Made by a program: the position numbers and the translations under genes
NCBI RefSeq assembly: GCF_001730225.1
Contig: NZ_MIJE01000022.1
Coordinates: forward strand, 62,001-126,000
From: Desulfuribacillus alkaliarsenatis
GTDB lineage: Bacteria > Bacillota > Bacilli > Desulfuribacillales > Desulfuribacillaceae
DNA: 64,000 nt
Direction: 5' to 3'
Notes under the pieces: generated by a model
Databases searched by the model: none
What the model was told of the DNA's origin: nothing
What the model saw: the letters and a program-made list of their open reading frames with translations, nothing else
Shown here: piece by piece, positions 39,802 through 47,958 of the stretch
How positions within the stretch are numbered: position 1 is the first letter of the stretch
Layout: each line of letters opens with the position of its first letter

Positions 39802-40027
39802 ATACATAATGACTCTTGAAGAATTAGAAAGATATTTAGTTATAGATGACTTCACTTTTAGTTATAAGGGCAAGGATTATTTTATTTGCCCTTTAGACGG
39901 AGTGTTTTCAACAGGCGAGTTTGATAAAGAACCTTTTGATTATAAAACTTTTGATGACCTTATCAATGATTTCCTACTCGAAGGAAAACCATTAAAAGAT
40001 GTTATCGGCGATATTGAACCACATTAA
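39794..40027 (+). CDS. Small acidic protein coupled to the HTH gene
   Basis: 77 residues, start overlapping the HTH stop by 8 nt. Acidic and aromatic (DDFTFSYKGKDYFICPLDG, then FDDLINDFLLEGKPLKDVIG). No catalytic motif seen and no family recognised. The pairing suggests a partner of the HTH protein; toxin, antitoxin or sensor cannot be distinguished. Confidence 0.6.
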   Translation: MNRYIMTLEELERYLVIDDFTFSYKGKDYFICPLDGVFSTGEFDKEPFDYKTFDDLINDFLLEGKPLKDVIGDIEPH

Positions 40028-40082
40028 TAATAGTGCTTTATGCGATGTTAGGAAAAGAACTATTTTATAAGGAGAAGAAAAC

Positions 40083-41183
40083 ATGCAAATTGCACTTACT
40101 AAAAAACTATCGGAGGCCATGGGCATAAATCCTCCAGCGGTACATGAAGATGGAAATCCGCTTTTTTCTTGGACAGCAAATTGGACAAAGGTTTGGGATA
40201 ATCGTAGAGTAGAGGATATGCTTGTGCTGGTTAACAATGCAACGCGCTTTACCGTTGCAATTTACCAAGTAAAGCGAAAGGATTTAAAAAATGTAGCAGA
40301 AATGATGAGAACGGCCATTTCAAATACACTTCTGTCCATGAATTTAAACCCAGATCTAGTACAGGAATATATGCAATTGGCGGGCGAGGTGGAGTTCGCG
40401 CAAAATCGTAACAGACAGACAGCGGCGTGGATAACAAAAGCGGGACAGGAATGTGCTTTTCATGTTGGGAATGAATATAATGGCATTGCAAAAATGTTTA
40501 GTGATACAGTTGGACTTTCTGCAAATTACCGCATTGTCAATTATTCTGGCAATAATTACGAGGGGTTCTACCCTTACAAATCAATGATTAATGCACTTTC
40601 TGAACTTACAGGAAAGCAAGCCTATAAATATCGTGCCTTTGAATTGATGATTACACTTGATTTGGAAGTATACAAAGCGGAGCGGAGAATTATTGTACCT
40701 GCTGATATAGAATTTACACGCTTACACAAGGTGTTGCAGTCGGTCTTTGACTGGGAGAACTGTCACTTATATGACTTTACTATCTCTGATGACAACAATG
40801 GTGTAACGGTTTCCAGACTGGTTCCATTTGAGGAGGATCTGGAGTACGATGAGAACGCTACTTTAATGAAAGGGCATACCTTATCGGAGTTTTTTCCAGA
40901 GTGCAAGCATATGATCTATACTTATGATATGGGGGATAACTGGGAACATGAAATCAAGTTTGTTCGTGTGATCGAGGAGCATGACAAGGAATCGCCCTAT
41001 TTGCTAGAAGCAAGTGGTCAAACACCCCCTGAGGATGTGGGCGGTGTGGGAGGATTTGTGAGCTTCCGAGAAATTATGCTGAATCCGAATCACCCAGAAT
41101 ATGGCGAAATGAAGGAATGGGCAAAATATTGGACAATAGAGCTCGTTGATTGGAAAAGCCGTCCTAGAGTCATTATGGTATAG
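40083..41183 (+). CDS. pRiA4b ORF-3-like protein with N-terminal DUF6933-like domain
   Basis: 366 residues, AAGGAGAAG upstream. Residues 1-170 (LFSWTANWTKVWDNRRVEDML near residue 28) resemble DUF6933. The C-terminal half from about residue 190 has the plasmid pRiA4b ORF-3 fold: FELMITLDLEV, LHKVLQSVFDWENCHLYDF, MIYTYDMGDNWEHEIKF near residue 280 and PPEDVGGVGGFVSF. Biochemical role unknown; the family is common on mobile DNA. Followed by rhuM after 49 nt. Confidence 0.8.
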   Translation: MQIALTKKLSEAMGINPPAVHEDGNPLFSWTANWTKVWDNRRVEDMLVLVNNATRFTVAIYQVKRKDLKNVAEMMRTAISNTLLSMNLNPDLVQEYMQLAGEVEFAQNRNRQTAAWITKAGQECAFHVGNEYNGIAKMFSDTVGLSANYRIVNYSGNNYEGFYPYKSMINALSELTGKQAYKYRAFELMITLDLEVYKAERRIIVPADIEFTRLHKVLQSVFDWENCHLYDFTISDDNNGVTVSRLVPFEEDLEYDENATLMKGHTLSEFFPECKHMIYTYDMGDNWEHEIKFVRVIEEHDKESPYLLEASGQTPPEDVGGVGGFVSFREIMLNPNHPEYGEMKEWAKYWTIELVDWKSRPRVIMV

Positions 41184-41232
41184 TTGCTCACTTCCCAACC
41201 ATAAGCAAGTGAGTTATAGGAGGCTAGAGAAT

Positions 41233-42267
41233 ATGGTAAAGAAAAATGAGATTACAATCCGTAGTTCTGCCGCTGAGTATCTGACTTTTGTTGCTTCAAC
41301 GGGAGAAAACCAGGACAACTTTGAAATACGATATGAAGATGAAAATATATGGCTGACACAGAAAATAATGGCTGTATTATATGGTGTTTCGATATCTGCA
41401 ATCAACCAACATCTAAAAAAGATATTTGATGATGGTGAGTTGGTGGAGGATTCAGTTATTAAGAAATACTTAATAACTGCCGATGATGGGAAGCAGTACA
41501 AGACAAAACACTACAATTTGCAAGCAATTATTGCCGTTGGATTTAAAGTGAACAATGATTGTGCAGTTCGTTTTCGAAAATGGTCGGGTCAAATTGTCAA
41601 GGATTATACCATTCAAGGCTGGACAATGGATAAGGAACGTCTGAAAAAAGGACATATGTTCACCGATGAATATTTTGAGCGACAATTGCAAAATATTCGT
41701 GAAATACGCCTTTCTGAGCGTAAATTCTATCAAAAAATAACAGACTTGTATGCCACCGCCTTTGATTATGATAAGGATGCAAACACAACCAGGCGTTTTT
41801 TTCAGACAGTTCAAAATAAGATGCATTGGGCTGTGCACAGACATACTGCAGCAGAGCTAATTGTTGAACGTGCGGATGCAGAAAAAGAAAACATGGGCTT
41901 GACTACTTGGGAATCAGCTCCAGATGGAAAAATCGTAAAAGCGGATGTATCGATTGCTAAAAACTATTTAAACGATAAAGAAATGACCTACATGGAGAGA
42001 ATTGTATCGCTCTATCTTGATTACGCAGAGCTACAGGCTGAACGTCAGATTCCAATGAGTATGGAGGATTGGGCTAAACGACTGGATGGTTTTATGGAGT
42101 TTAATGGTAATGAGATATTGACAGATATAGGGAAGGTTAGTGCAGAACAAGCCAAGCTTCATGCGGAAACTCAATTTGAAAAGTATCGTATTGTGCAAGA
42201 TAGATTGTTTATGTCTGATTACGATAAGTTCTTGCTTAAGTTTGAAGAGCAGACAAAAAAGAAATAA
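41233..42267 (+). CDS. RhuM-family protein
   Basis: 344 residues from ATG at 41233, preceded by TAGGAGG; a longer frame has no such site. ENIWLTQKIMAVLYGVSISAIN near residue 38 (a helix-turn-helix-like start) and HYNLQAIIAVGFKVNNDCAVRFRKW near residue 92 are the signature of the RhuM family, known from Salmonella pathogenicity island 3. TYMERIVSLYLDYAELQAERQIPM near residue 255 is conserved in the C-terminal part. Function is unproven; homologues are often in mobile or defence-type islands. Confidence 0.88.
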   Translation: MVKKNEITIRSSAAEYLTFVASTGENQDNFEIRYEDENIWLTQKIMAVLYGVSISAINQHLKKIFDDGELVEDSVIKKYLITADDGKQYKTKHYNLQAIIAVGFKVNNDCAVRFRKWSGQIVKDYTIQGWTMDKERLKKGHMFTDEYFERQLQNIREIRLSERKFYQKITDLYATAFDYDKDANTTRRFFQTVQNKMHWAVHRHTAAELIVERADAEKENMGLTTWESAPDGKIVKADVSIAKNYLNDKEMTYMERIVSLYLDYAELQAERQIPMSMEDWAKRLDGFMEFNGNEILTDIGKVSAEQAKLHAETQFEKYRIVQDRLFMSDYDKFLLKFEEQTKKK

Positions 42268-42379
42268 TTGAAAGAACCTGTGTTTATAATTCCGACTTGA
42301 ATTTGTTGACACTATCACAGTTTTAGGTGTATTTCCTCGAAATACAACTAATGTTTGTTAAGGCAAGGGTGGATGGAGC

Positions 42380-43336
42380 ATGAGCTATTTATACATTTTG
42401 AATTATCCAATCTATGAAAAAGAATTATGTGAGTTAGAAATTTATAGATTATTCAAGCAGAAAACATATAATAAATATGTATTTTCAGATGTTGATTTGG
42501 AGGATGGGAAAAGTGTATTTATAAAATATAAATTAAAAATTTTGGACAGCCAGCAAAGATTTGATGAATTGCTTAGAAGTATTAGTAACAGAGGGTACAT
42601 TTATTATAACTTCAAGATGCTTTACTTAAAGCACGCTGAAAATGATGTAGAATATCAAAATTCATTTAAGAAGATCCGTGAAGTTTGCATGCATATAAAA
42701 GGTAGCGCAAATATCAAAAAGCCTGAATTAATCCTAGGGATAACGAAGATTAAAGACGTTTGGTATTTCGGAGAGACATGGACACATAATCAAAGCTGGC
42801 AGAAGCATATAAATAAGCCACACAGCTATTCTATGTCTTTAAGTGCGCGCTTTGCTAAAGTAATTATCAATATAGCTAGTGAGAACGATAAGCATAAAAG
42901 GCTTGTTGATCCTTGCTGTGGTGTAGGAACTACGTTGTTAGAAGCAGCGAAAATGGGTGTCTTAATCGATGGCTACGAAATAAATAAAGAAGTAGCGCGC
43001 AAGGCAAACAAGAACCTGCAATTTTATGGGTATGATTTAAAAGTACAGCAACAAGACATGCTTGATATAGATAAGCAGTACGATACGGCAATTTTGGATA
43101 TACCGTATGGCGTGTACAGTTCCGTCGATAGCAAAGAACAATATATGCTAATTCGCAAATGCCACTTAATTGCTGATGAACTAATCCTAATTGCTTTTGA
43201 AGACATGAGTGAAATGTTAATTGCAGCTAATTTTGTAATAGAAAGTGCTATCTGTGTGACAAAAGCAAAATTCAAACGGTACGTATACTTAGCCAAGAAA
43301 CCAACTAAAGTTACAAAACATTTGACCAACATTTAA
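42380..43336 (+). CDS. TRM11-like SAM-dependent RNA methyltransferase
   Basis: 318 residues. The C-terminal half has a Rossmann methyltransferase: LVDPCCGVGTTLLEAAKMG near residue 175 binds SAM, DGYEINKEVARKANKNL follows, and DIPYGVYSSVD near residue 238 is the N6A/guanine-N2 type active loop. The N-terminal half (no THUMP recognised) precedes TWTHNQSWQKHINKPHSYS near residue 135, a linker seen in TRM11-like enzymes. Target RNA unknown. AAGGGTGG upstream. Confidence 0.78.
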   Translation: MSYLYILNYPIYEKELCELEIYRLFKQKTYNKYVFSDVDLEDGKSVFIKYKLKILDSQQRFDELLRSISNRGYIYYNFKMLYLKHAENDVEYQNSFKKIREVCMHIKGSANIKKPELILGITKIKDVWYFGETWTHNQSWQKHINKPHSYSMSLSARFAKVIINIASENDKHKRLVDPCCGVGTTLLEAAKMGVLIDGYEINKEVARKANKNLQFYGYDLKVQQQDMLDIDKQYDTAILDIPYGVYSSVDSKEQYMLIRKCHLIADELILIAFEDMSEMLIAANFVIESAICVTKAKFKRYVYLAKKPTKVTKHLTNI

Positions 43337-43387
43337 TTGACAAATACACAGTTTAGAATAGTTGATAACTTTGTACTACAAGCTCAA

Positions 43388-43408
43388 TGTATTGCATATC
43401 GCAATACA
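43388..43408 (+). promoter_or_regulatory. Toxin-antitoxin operator palindrome
   Basis: TGTATTGC-ATATC-GCAATACA, an 8-bp perfect inverted repeat with a five-base centre. A -10-like TAAAAT (43414-43419) follows. This is the expected placement for autoregulation by a RelB-type antitoxin complex. Confidence 0.65.
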
Positions 43409-43447
43409 AAGTGGTAAAATATAATTATAAGTAAGGAGGCGATGTGT

Positions 43448-43759
43448 ATGGCTAAAACTACAAGTATTTTTGCTCGTGTTGAGCCAGAAATAAAAGAACA
43501 AGCAGAAATGGTGTTAAATAAATTGGGCATACCAATGTCAAGTGCTGTTAATATTTTTTTAAGACAGGTTGTTATACAAAATGGACTACCATTTGATGTT
43601 AAAATTACTCATAATAAAACCCTTGCATTTGAGGATTTAACAACTGAAGAGTTTCACTATGAAATTGAAAAAGGTTTTAGTGATTTAAGGTCAGGTAGGG
43701 TTGTATCTGCAGAGAAGGTGGCTGAGCGAATCACTAAGGAATATGGGCATGAGTTTTAA
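43448..43759 (+). CDS. RelB/DinJ-family antitoxin
   Basis: 103 residues from ATG at 43448 (AAGGAGG eight bases upstream; the ATG at 43442 is too close). SIFARVEPEIKEQAEMVLNKLGI is the ribbon-helix-helix start of the family, and SSAVNIFLRQVVIQNGLPFDV follows near residue 32. The C-terminal part (residues 60-103) should wrap the toxin. It overlaps the toxin gene by 11 nt. Confidence 0.92.
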   Translation: MAKTTSIFARVEPEIKEQAEMVLNKLGIPMSSAVNIFLRQVVIQNGLPFDVKITHNKTLAFEDLTTEEFHYEIEKGFSDLRSGRVVSAEKVAERITKEYGHEF

Positions 43760-44075
43760 AGTTGTTTATACTGAAGAATCAGAGCAGGATCTTGTTAATG
43801 TCTATAGTTACATTGCAATGGATTTACTAGTGCCAGAAACTGCGAAAAATCAAACCAATAGAATTATGAAAGCAATTAAGGATCTAGATTCATTGCCCTT
43901 TCGGTATAAACTCTATCAAGATGAACCGTACCATAGTAAGGGTTTAAGAGTTATTCCAGTTGATAAATATCTTGTGTTTTATATAGTCATTGAAGAAGAA
44001 AAGACGGTCGCAATAATAAGAATAATGTATGCTGGACGGAATATAGACTTGCAATTGTCAAATACAAAAATATAG
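43749..44075 (+). CDS. RelE/ParE-superfamily toxin
   Basis: 108 residues from ATG at 43749, inside the antitoxin's end. KVVYTEESEQDLVNVYSYIA near residue 4, a central PFRYKLYQDEPYHSKGLRVIPVD block and VAIIRIMYAGRNIDLQL near residue 88 form the RelE/ParE fold. Whether it is an mRNA interferase (RelE) or a gyrase poison (ParE) cannot be decided from sequence; the DinJ-type antitoxin favours a YafQ/RelE-like nuclease. Confidence 0.88.
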   Translation: MSFKVVYTEESEQDLVNVYSYIAMDLLVPETAKNQTNRIMKAIKDLDSLPFRYKLYQDEPYHSKGLRVIPVDKYLVFYIVIEEEKTVAIIRIMYAGRNIDLQLSNTKI

Positions 44076-44096
44076 ATTAAATACTAAACCCATGAT

Positions 44097-44121
44097 GGCA
44101 CCTTTAAGTAGGTGCTTTTTT
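44097..44121 (+). terminator. Terminator after the toxin gene
   Basis: GGCACCT pairs with AGGTGCT across TTAAG-type loop and is followed by TTTTTT. Confidence 0.82.
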
Positions 44122-44188
44122 CATGCTCATTTAAATTTGCTATTCCAGCAATACAACCGAGCAGTATATGAAGGATAATCTCGAAAAA

Positions 44189-44229
44189 AGTCGAATTATA
44201 TATAAGCAAGTCAAAGCAAGTCGAATTAG
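44189..44229 (+). repeat. Short direct repeat upstream of ftsE
   Basis: AAGTCGAATTA occurs at 44189-44199 and 44219-44229, exactly 30 bases apart, with AAGCAAGTC and AAGCAAAC stretches after each. It could be a direct-repeat binding site or chance duplication; nothing more can be said. Confidence 0.4.
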
Positions 44230-44286
44230 ATAAGCAAACAAAAATCGCTGTAGTAAATCTATATTAAAAACCAGGGAGAGCTGACA

Positions 44287-44985
44287 TTGATTGATTTTAA
44301 GCAAGCATCGAAACTTTATTCAAACCGCACACAACCTGCCGTATCAAATATATCTTTGCAAGTGGACCGCGGCGAATTTGTTTTTTTTGTTGGTCCAAGC
44401 GGCGCAGGAAAAAGCACACTTATAAAGCTGATATTCCGCGAACAAGCTCTCACTTCAGGAGAAATCAAAATTGAAGGCCGAGATTTGTCGATATTAAAGG
44501 AAAGTGAACTTCTCAGCCACAGAAGAAAGATTGGCATGGTGTTTCAGGATTACCGACTGCTCAAGCAGAAAACCGTATATGAAAATGTGGCATTTGCCTT
44601 AGAAGTTATAGGCCGCTCTCCCGAGGAAATTCGGAGTAAAGTGCCTGCCGTACTTGCAGAGGTAGGTTTGGCAGGGAAAGAGAAAGCATTCCCAACTGAG
44701 CTATCTGGTGGAGAGCAACAAAGGGTTGGTATAGCTAGGGCTATTGTAAAAGATCCCTTGATAATTCTCGCCGACGAGCCTACAGGTAACTTAGACCGAG
44801 ATAATGCTTGGCAGATCATGGAGCTTTTTGAAGCTATTAATCGTAGAGGCACCACAGTAATAATAGCTACCCATGCCTTAGATATGGTTGAACATATGAA
44901 AAAAAGGGTTGTTGCTTTAGAAAACGGTCTTATAATTCGCGACGAAAGGCAGGGGAGCTATAGTTATGAACATAAATGCATTTAA
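44287..44985 (+). CDS. ftsE: Cell-division ABC transporter ATP-binding protein FtsE
   Basis: 232 residues, TTG start with GGGAGAG upstream. MIDFKQASKLYSNRTQPAV start is FtsE-like; Walker A GPSGAGKSTLIK near residue 38, signature LSGGEQQRVGIARA near residue 139, Walker B IILADEPTGNLD near residue 160 are complete. FtsE powers FtsX to activate peptidoglycan hydrolases at division or elongation. Overlaps ftsX by 20 nt. Confidence 0.95.
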   Translation: MIDFKQASKLYSNRTQPAVSNISLQVDRGEFVFFVGPSGAGKSTLIKLIFREQALTSGEIKIEGRDLSILKESELLSHRRKIGMVFQDYRLLKQKTVYENVAFALEVIGRSPEEIRSKVPAVLAEVGLAGKEKAFPTELSGGEQQRVGIARAIVKDPLIILADEPTGNLDRDNAWQIMELFEAINRRGTTVIIATHALDMVEHMKKRVVALENGLIIRDERQGSYSYEHKCI

Positions 44986-45850
44986 ATATTGCTTGCGTCA
45001 AAGCTTTATTTCCCTGCGTAGAAATATCTGGTTAGCCACTGTTACCGCTGGTATTATCGCTATTTCCTTGGTAATCCTGGGTGGCTTTTTGCTCCTCGCT
45101 GTAAACGCCGATCAAGTACTGCGCGATATAGAAACCAATGTGGAGGTTGCAGTTTTCCTAGAAGATGGTACTAGTCCCAGTTCAATTGAAGCATTATTGA
45201 GTAATCACCATTTAGTACATAGCTTTGTTTTTGTTTCTAAAGCGGAAGGACTGGAAGAATTCGGCCATAAAATGGGTGACCGTGTTTTACTGGCTGGAAT
45301 GGATGGTGAAAATAATCCTCTGCCAGACATGTTTCGTGTCAAGGTCATAAGTGCCGATGAAGTAGCTACACTTGCCGCGGATGCTCGCCTGTTTCCTGGA
45401 GTGGAAATGGTTGATTACGGAGAAGAATTGGTTGGGCAGTTGCTTCAGGCAACCAATTGGTTGAAAAATTTGCTGATAGGTATAAGTAGCATGCTGGCTT
45501 TGGCAGCTATCTTTCTAATTGTAACCACAATCCGCTTATCCGTTATGGCACGTCAGGATGAAGTAGGGATTATGAAATATTTAGGTGCCAGTAACGGCTT
45601 TATCCGTTTCCCGTTTTTGCTGGAAGGAATGGTTATGGGATGGACTGGAACGCTGGTTGCAATAGCTGTACTTGGTGCGGCATATTCTCGCTTTACTGCT
45701 TCCCTACAACAGGATGCAATGATTGTATTTATCCAACCAGTGACGGATATAGAAAGGCTGTTGCCTATATTTGTCGGACTGTTGCTACTGGGGACACTAA
45801 TGGGCGGGCTTGGCAGTTTAATATCTGTCCGTAAGTTCCTGCGTGTGTAA
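44966..45850 (+). CDS. ftsX: Cell-division permease-like protein FtsX
   Basis: 294 residues, AGGGGAG upstream. One membrane segment near residues 22-48, an extracytoplasmic domain (residues 50-165) that in other FtsX proteins binds the hydrolase activator, and three further membrane segments in the FtsX/MacB-type permease domain (VTTIRLSVMARQDEVGIMKYLGAS near residue 186). The gene directly downstream encodes the probable extracellular partner. Confidence 0.94.
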   Translation: MNINAFKYCLRQSFISLRRNIWLATVTAGIIAISLVILGGFLLLAVNADQVLRDIETNVEVAVFLEDGTSPSSIEALLSNHHLVHSFVFVSKAEGLEEFGHKMGDRVLLAGMDGENNPLPDMFRVKVISADEVATLAADARLFPGVEMVDYGEELVGQLLQATNWLKNLLIGISSMLALAAIFLIVTTIRLSVMARQDEVGIMKYLGASNGFIRFPFLLEGMVMGWTGTLVAIAVLGAAYSRFTASLQQDAMIVFIQPVTDIERLLPIFVGLLLLGTLMGGLGSLISVRKFLRV

Positions 45851-45865
45851 TAGGGGGACAAGGAT

Positions 45866-47296
45866 ATGAAAATTCGCGAGATAAAAACCATTACGATCGT
45901 TCTTATAGTATTGATTTCAGCTATAGCAGGTCTTTACAGCGTTTCTTTCGGAAATGAACAAGTCCAAGAGAGAATAGACAACACCCGAACACAGATTACA
46001 GAAATCGAGCAAATTATTAAAGCAATGAATGAAGATATTAAAGCTAGGGAAGCTCGTTTGTTAGAGATAGAGGACGAACTAGCTAAATCAGAACAGCAAC
46101 TTATCCAGTCAGAAATCAATTTGGCTGGAGCAGAGGAACGTATTGGCGAAAAAAGCCTAGTATATGGCGATAGGCTACGTAGTGCATATATGACAGGCGG
46201 TCTGTCGTATCTGGAGATGCTGCTGTCTGCTGATAATATTGGAGATCTGATTATACGCACAGCCTATATCAAACGCATACTGAACAAGGACGCAGAAATA
46301 GTTGCTGCTTACAGCGAGGAATACGAAAATCTATCAGAGCAAAGAGCTATATATGCCGAGCAACACCAAGGAATCGAAAATATGCGCTTTGAAATGCAGG
46401 CACAAGCGCAGAATCTGACGGCACAGCGCAAAGAACAGGACGAACTATTGAAACGTGCACGTGACCAGTTGACTTTTGATTTGGAGGGAATAACACCCCA
46501 GGCAGAACGTGAGCCAATCTACGGTGTCGTAATTGATAATGCAAGCCCAGCTCGGCCGCAGCATGGTCTGTCCCAGGCCTCAGTGGTTTATGAATATGAA
46601 GTGGAAGGAAGAATAACGCGCTACCTTACACTATTTTCCACACTACCCAAGAAAGTAGGCCCTGTCCGTAGTGCCAGGGAGCATAGTATTATGCTGGCTA
46701 TGGAAAACAATACACACTATATCTATACCAGCGCCGGTACTGACGTGCTTAGGTTAATCGATGCTTGGAATGTGGATGGAACGAATGCCCTTTATTCACG
46801 TAGTTCAAGCTTTTTCCGTGACTCATCACGCAGGGCACCACATAATTTCTATGTAGACTTGTCTACCTTTGGAGCGGTTGAACAATCGAGTGATGTAGTA
46901 ATTCGGCCAGCATACCTAAGTAGACAAGGAACTGATGTTAACACGGTATCTTTACAATATAGTAATAATTTGCGCATTAAATATGAGTATGACACAAGAC
47001 AGCGTGCATACCGTCGTTTTGTTAACGACCAGGGGCACAATGATGCCGAGGGCAAGAGAATCATGGCTCGAAATATCATTATTCAGTATGTGCCACACAA
47101 AACAGACTTAGTAGGGCGGCCTACCCCAGATATAGTTGGTTCAGGTACGATTGACTATTATGCGCTGGGACAGCATTTCAAGGGAACATGGCGTAAGGAT
47201 GACAAAGAGTCTTTGACTCGCTTCTTCTACGAAGACGGTACCGAAATAGAGCGTATTTACGGCCAAACATGGGTCCAAATTGTCAGACCAAATTAA
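45866..47296 (+). CDS. EnvC/PcsB-like coiled coil fused to a DUF3048 domain
   Basis: 476 residues, AGGGGGAC upstream, 15 nt after ftsX. A signal peptide or anchor (residues 8-28) leads into a long coiled coil (about 32-205) with the YMTGGLSYLEMLLSADNIGDLI hinge typical of EnvC/PcsB/CwlO-type activators. Instead of a LytM, CHAP or NlpC/P60 domain, residues 215-476 are DUF3048: YGVVIDNASPARPQHGL, KVGPVRSAREHS near residue 268, SSRRAPHNFYVDL and the end TWVQIVRP. Position makes it the expected FtsEX partner. No known catalytic domain is seen. Confidence 0.85.
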   Translation: MKIREIKTITIVLIVLISAIAGLYSVSFGNEQVQERIDNTRTQITEIEQIIKAMNEDIKAREARLLEIEDELAKSEQQLIQSEINLAGAEERIGEKSLVYGDRLRSAYMTGGLSYLEMLLSADNIGDLIIRTAYIKRILNKDAEIVAAYSEEYENLSEQRAIYAEQHQGIENMRFEMQAQAQNLTAQRKEQDELLKRARDQLTFDLEGITPQAEREPIYGVVIDNASPARPQHGLSQASVVYEYEVEGRITRYLTLFSTLPKKVGPVRSAREHSIMLAMENNTHYIYTSAGTDVLRLIDAWNVDGTNALYSRSSSFFRDSSRRAPHNFYVDLSTFGAVEQSSDVVIRPAYLSRQGTDVNTVSLQYSNNLRIKYEYDTRQRAYRRFVNDQGHNDAEGKRIMARNIIIQYVPHKTDLVGRPTPDIVGSGTIDYYALGQHFKGTWRKDDKESLTRFFYEDGTEIERIYGQTWVQIVRPN

Positions 47297-47320
47297 CAAT
47301 AGTGAAAAGTGGAAAAAGTA

Positions 47321-47377
47321 TTGACAAATAGCAAAAGCATTATTATCATTACTAATAATGATAATAATGCTTTTGCT
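47321..47377 (+). promoter_or_regulatory. Promoter embedded in a 48-bp perfect palindrome
   Basis: TTGACA (47321-47326), 17 bases, TATCAT (47344-47349). Bases 47330-47351 and 47356-47377 are perfect 22-bp inverted repeats with a CTAA centre, so the -10 lies in one arm. It is probably the operator of the ArsR-like gene 32 bp downstream; the stem followed by TTTGCTTTA may also terminate the ftsEX transcript. Confidence 0.65.
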
Positions 47378-47409
47378 TTAAAATGACTAATAATCAGGGA
47401 AGTGAAGCA

Positions 47410-47955
47410 ATGAAATCAAAAATCAAAGCATTGATCCATCCAATCCGGATGAGAATTATGCAGACCTTATTGGATGGTAAAAAGATGACGGCCGGTGAGA
47501 TTGCAGAGAAGCTAGAGGACATTCCCCAGGCAAGCCTCTATCGCCACATCAACGCCCTCTTAAAGGAAGAGATTCTTACCGTGGTCAGCGAAAACAAGAT
47601 TCGAGGTACTGTAGAGAAAGTCTTTTCTAAGTCTGCAACATTGGAAAGTTCAATGGCAAAGGAACTTGATGAAGCCTCCAGGGAGGACCACTTCAACTAT
47701 TTTTTCAGTTTTCTAATGGGCTTGCTTGGAGAATATGAGGAATATCTGCAGGAAGAGAATATCGATTTTGAAAAGGACGGAGTAAGTTTCAGACAGTGCA
47801 CTGTGTACCTCAGTGATGAGGAATTTATGGAATTAATGATGGGCATAGGAGAAAAACTGTTTGCAGCAATGAAAAAAGAGCCAGGGGAGAATCGGAGGCT
47901 TAGAACCATTGCGAATATCGTGATTCCCTCAAAAAAGTACAATGAGAAAGGATAG
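47410..47955 (+). CDS. ArsR-like winged-helix transcriptional regulator
   Basis: 181 residues from ATG at 47410 (GGGAAGTGA upstream). IKALIHPIRMRIMQTLLDGKKMTAGEI near residue 5 and DIPQASLYRHINALLKEEIL near residue 38 form the winged HTH; the C-terminal 110 residues are acidic helices seen in the HTH_20/YceI-like regulators. The gene directly downstream, after three bases, encodes a rhomboid protease, so the two form an operon. Confidence 0.88.
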   Translation: MKSKIKALIHPIRMRIMQTLLDGKKMTAGEIAEKLEDIPQASLYRHINALLKEEILTVVSENKIRGTVEKVFSKSATLESSMAKELDEASREDHFNYFFSFLMGLLGEYEEYLQEENIDFEKDGVSFRQCTVYLSDEEFMELMMGIGEKLFAAMKKEPGENRRLRTIANIVIPSKKYNEKG

Positions 47956-47958
47956 AAC

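Noticed and set aside
40249-40491. Minus-strand frames opposite the pRiA4b, RhuM and gat genes
   Set aside because: Shadows of well-supported coding regions without ribosome sites or recognisable domains.
47330-47377. Fur box
   Set aside because: GATAAT-like words are present but in the wrong arrangement for a 7-1-7 site; treated as the palindrome of the local regulator or a terminator.
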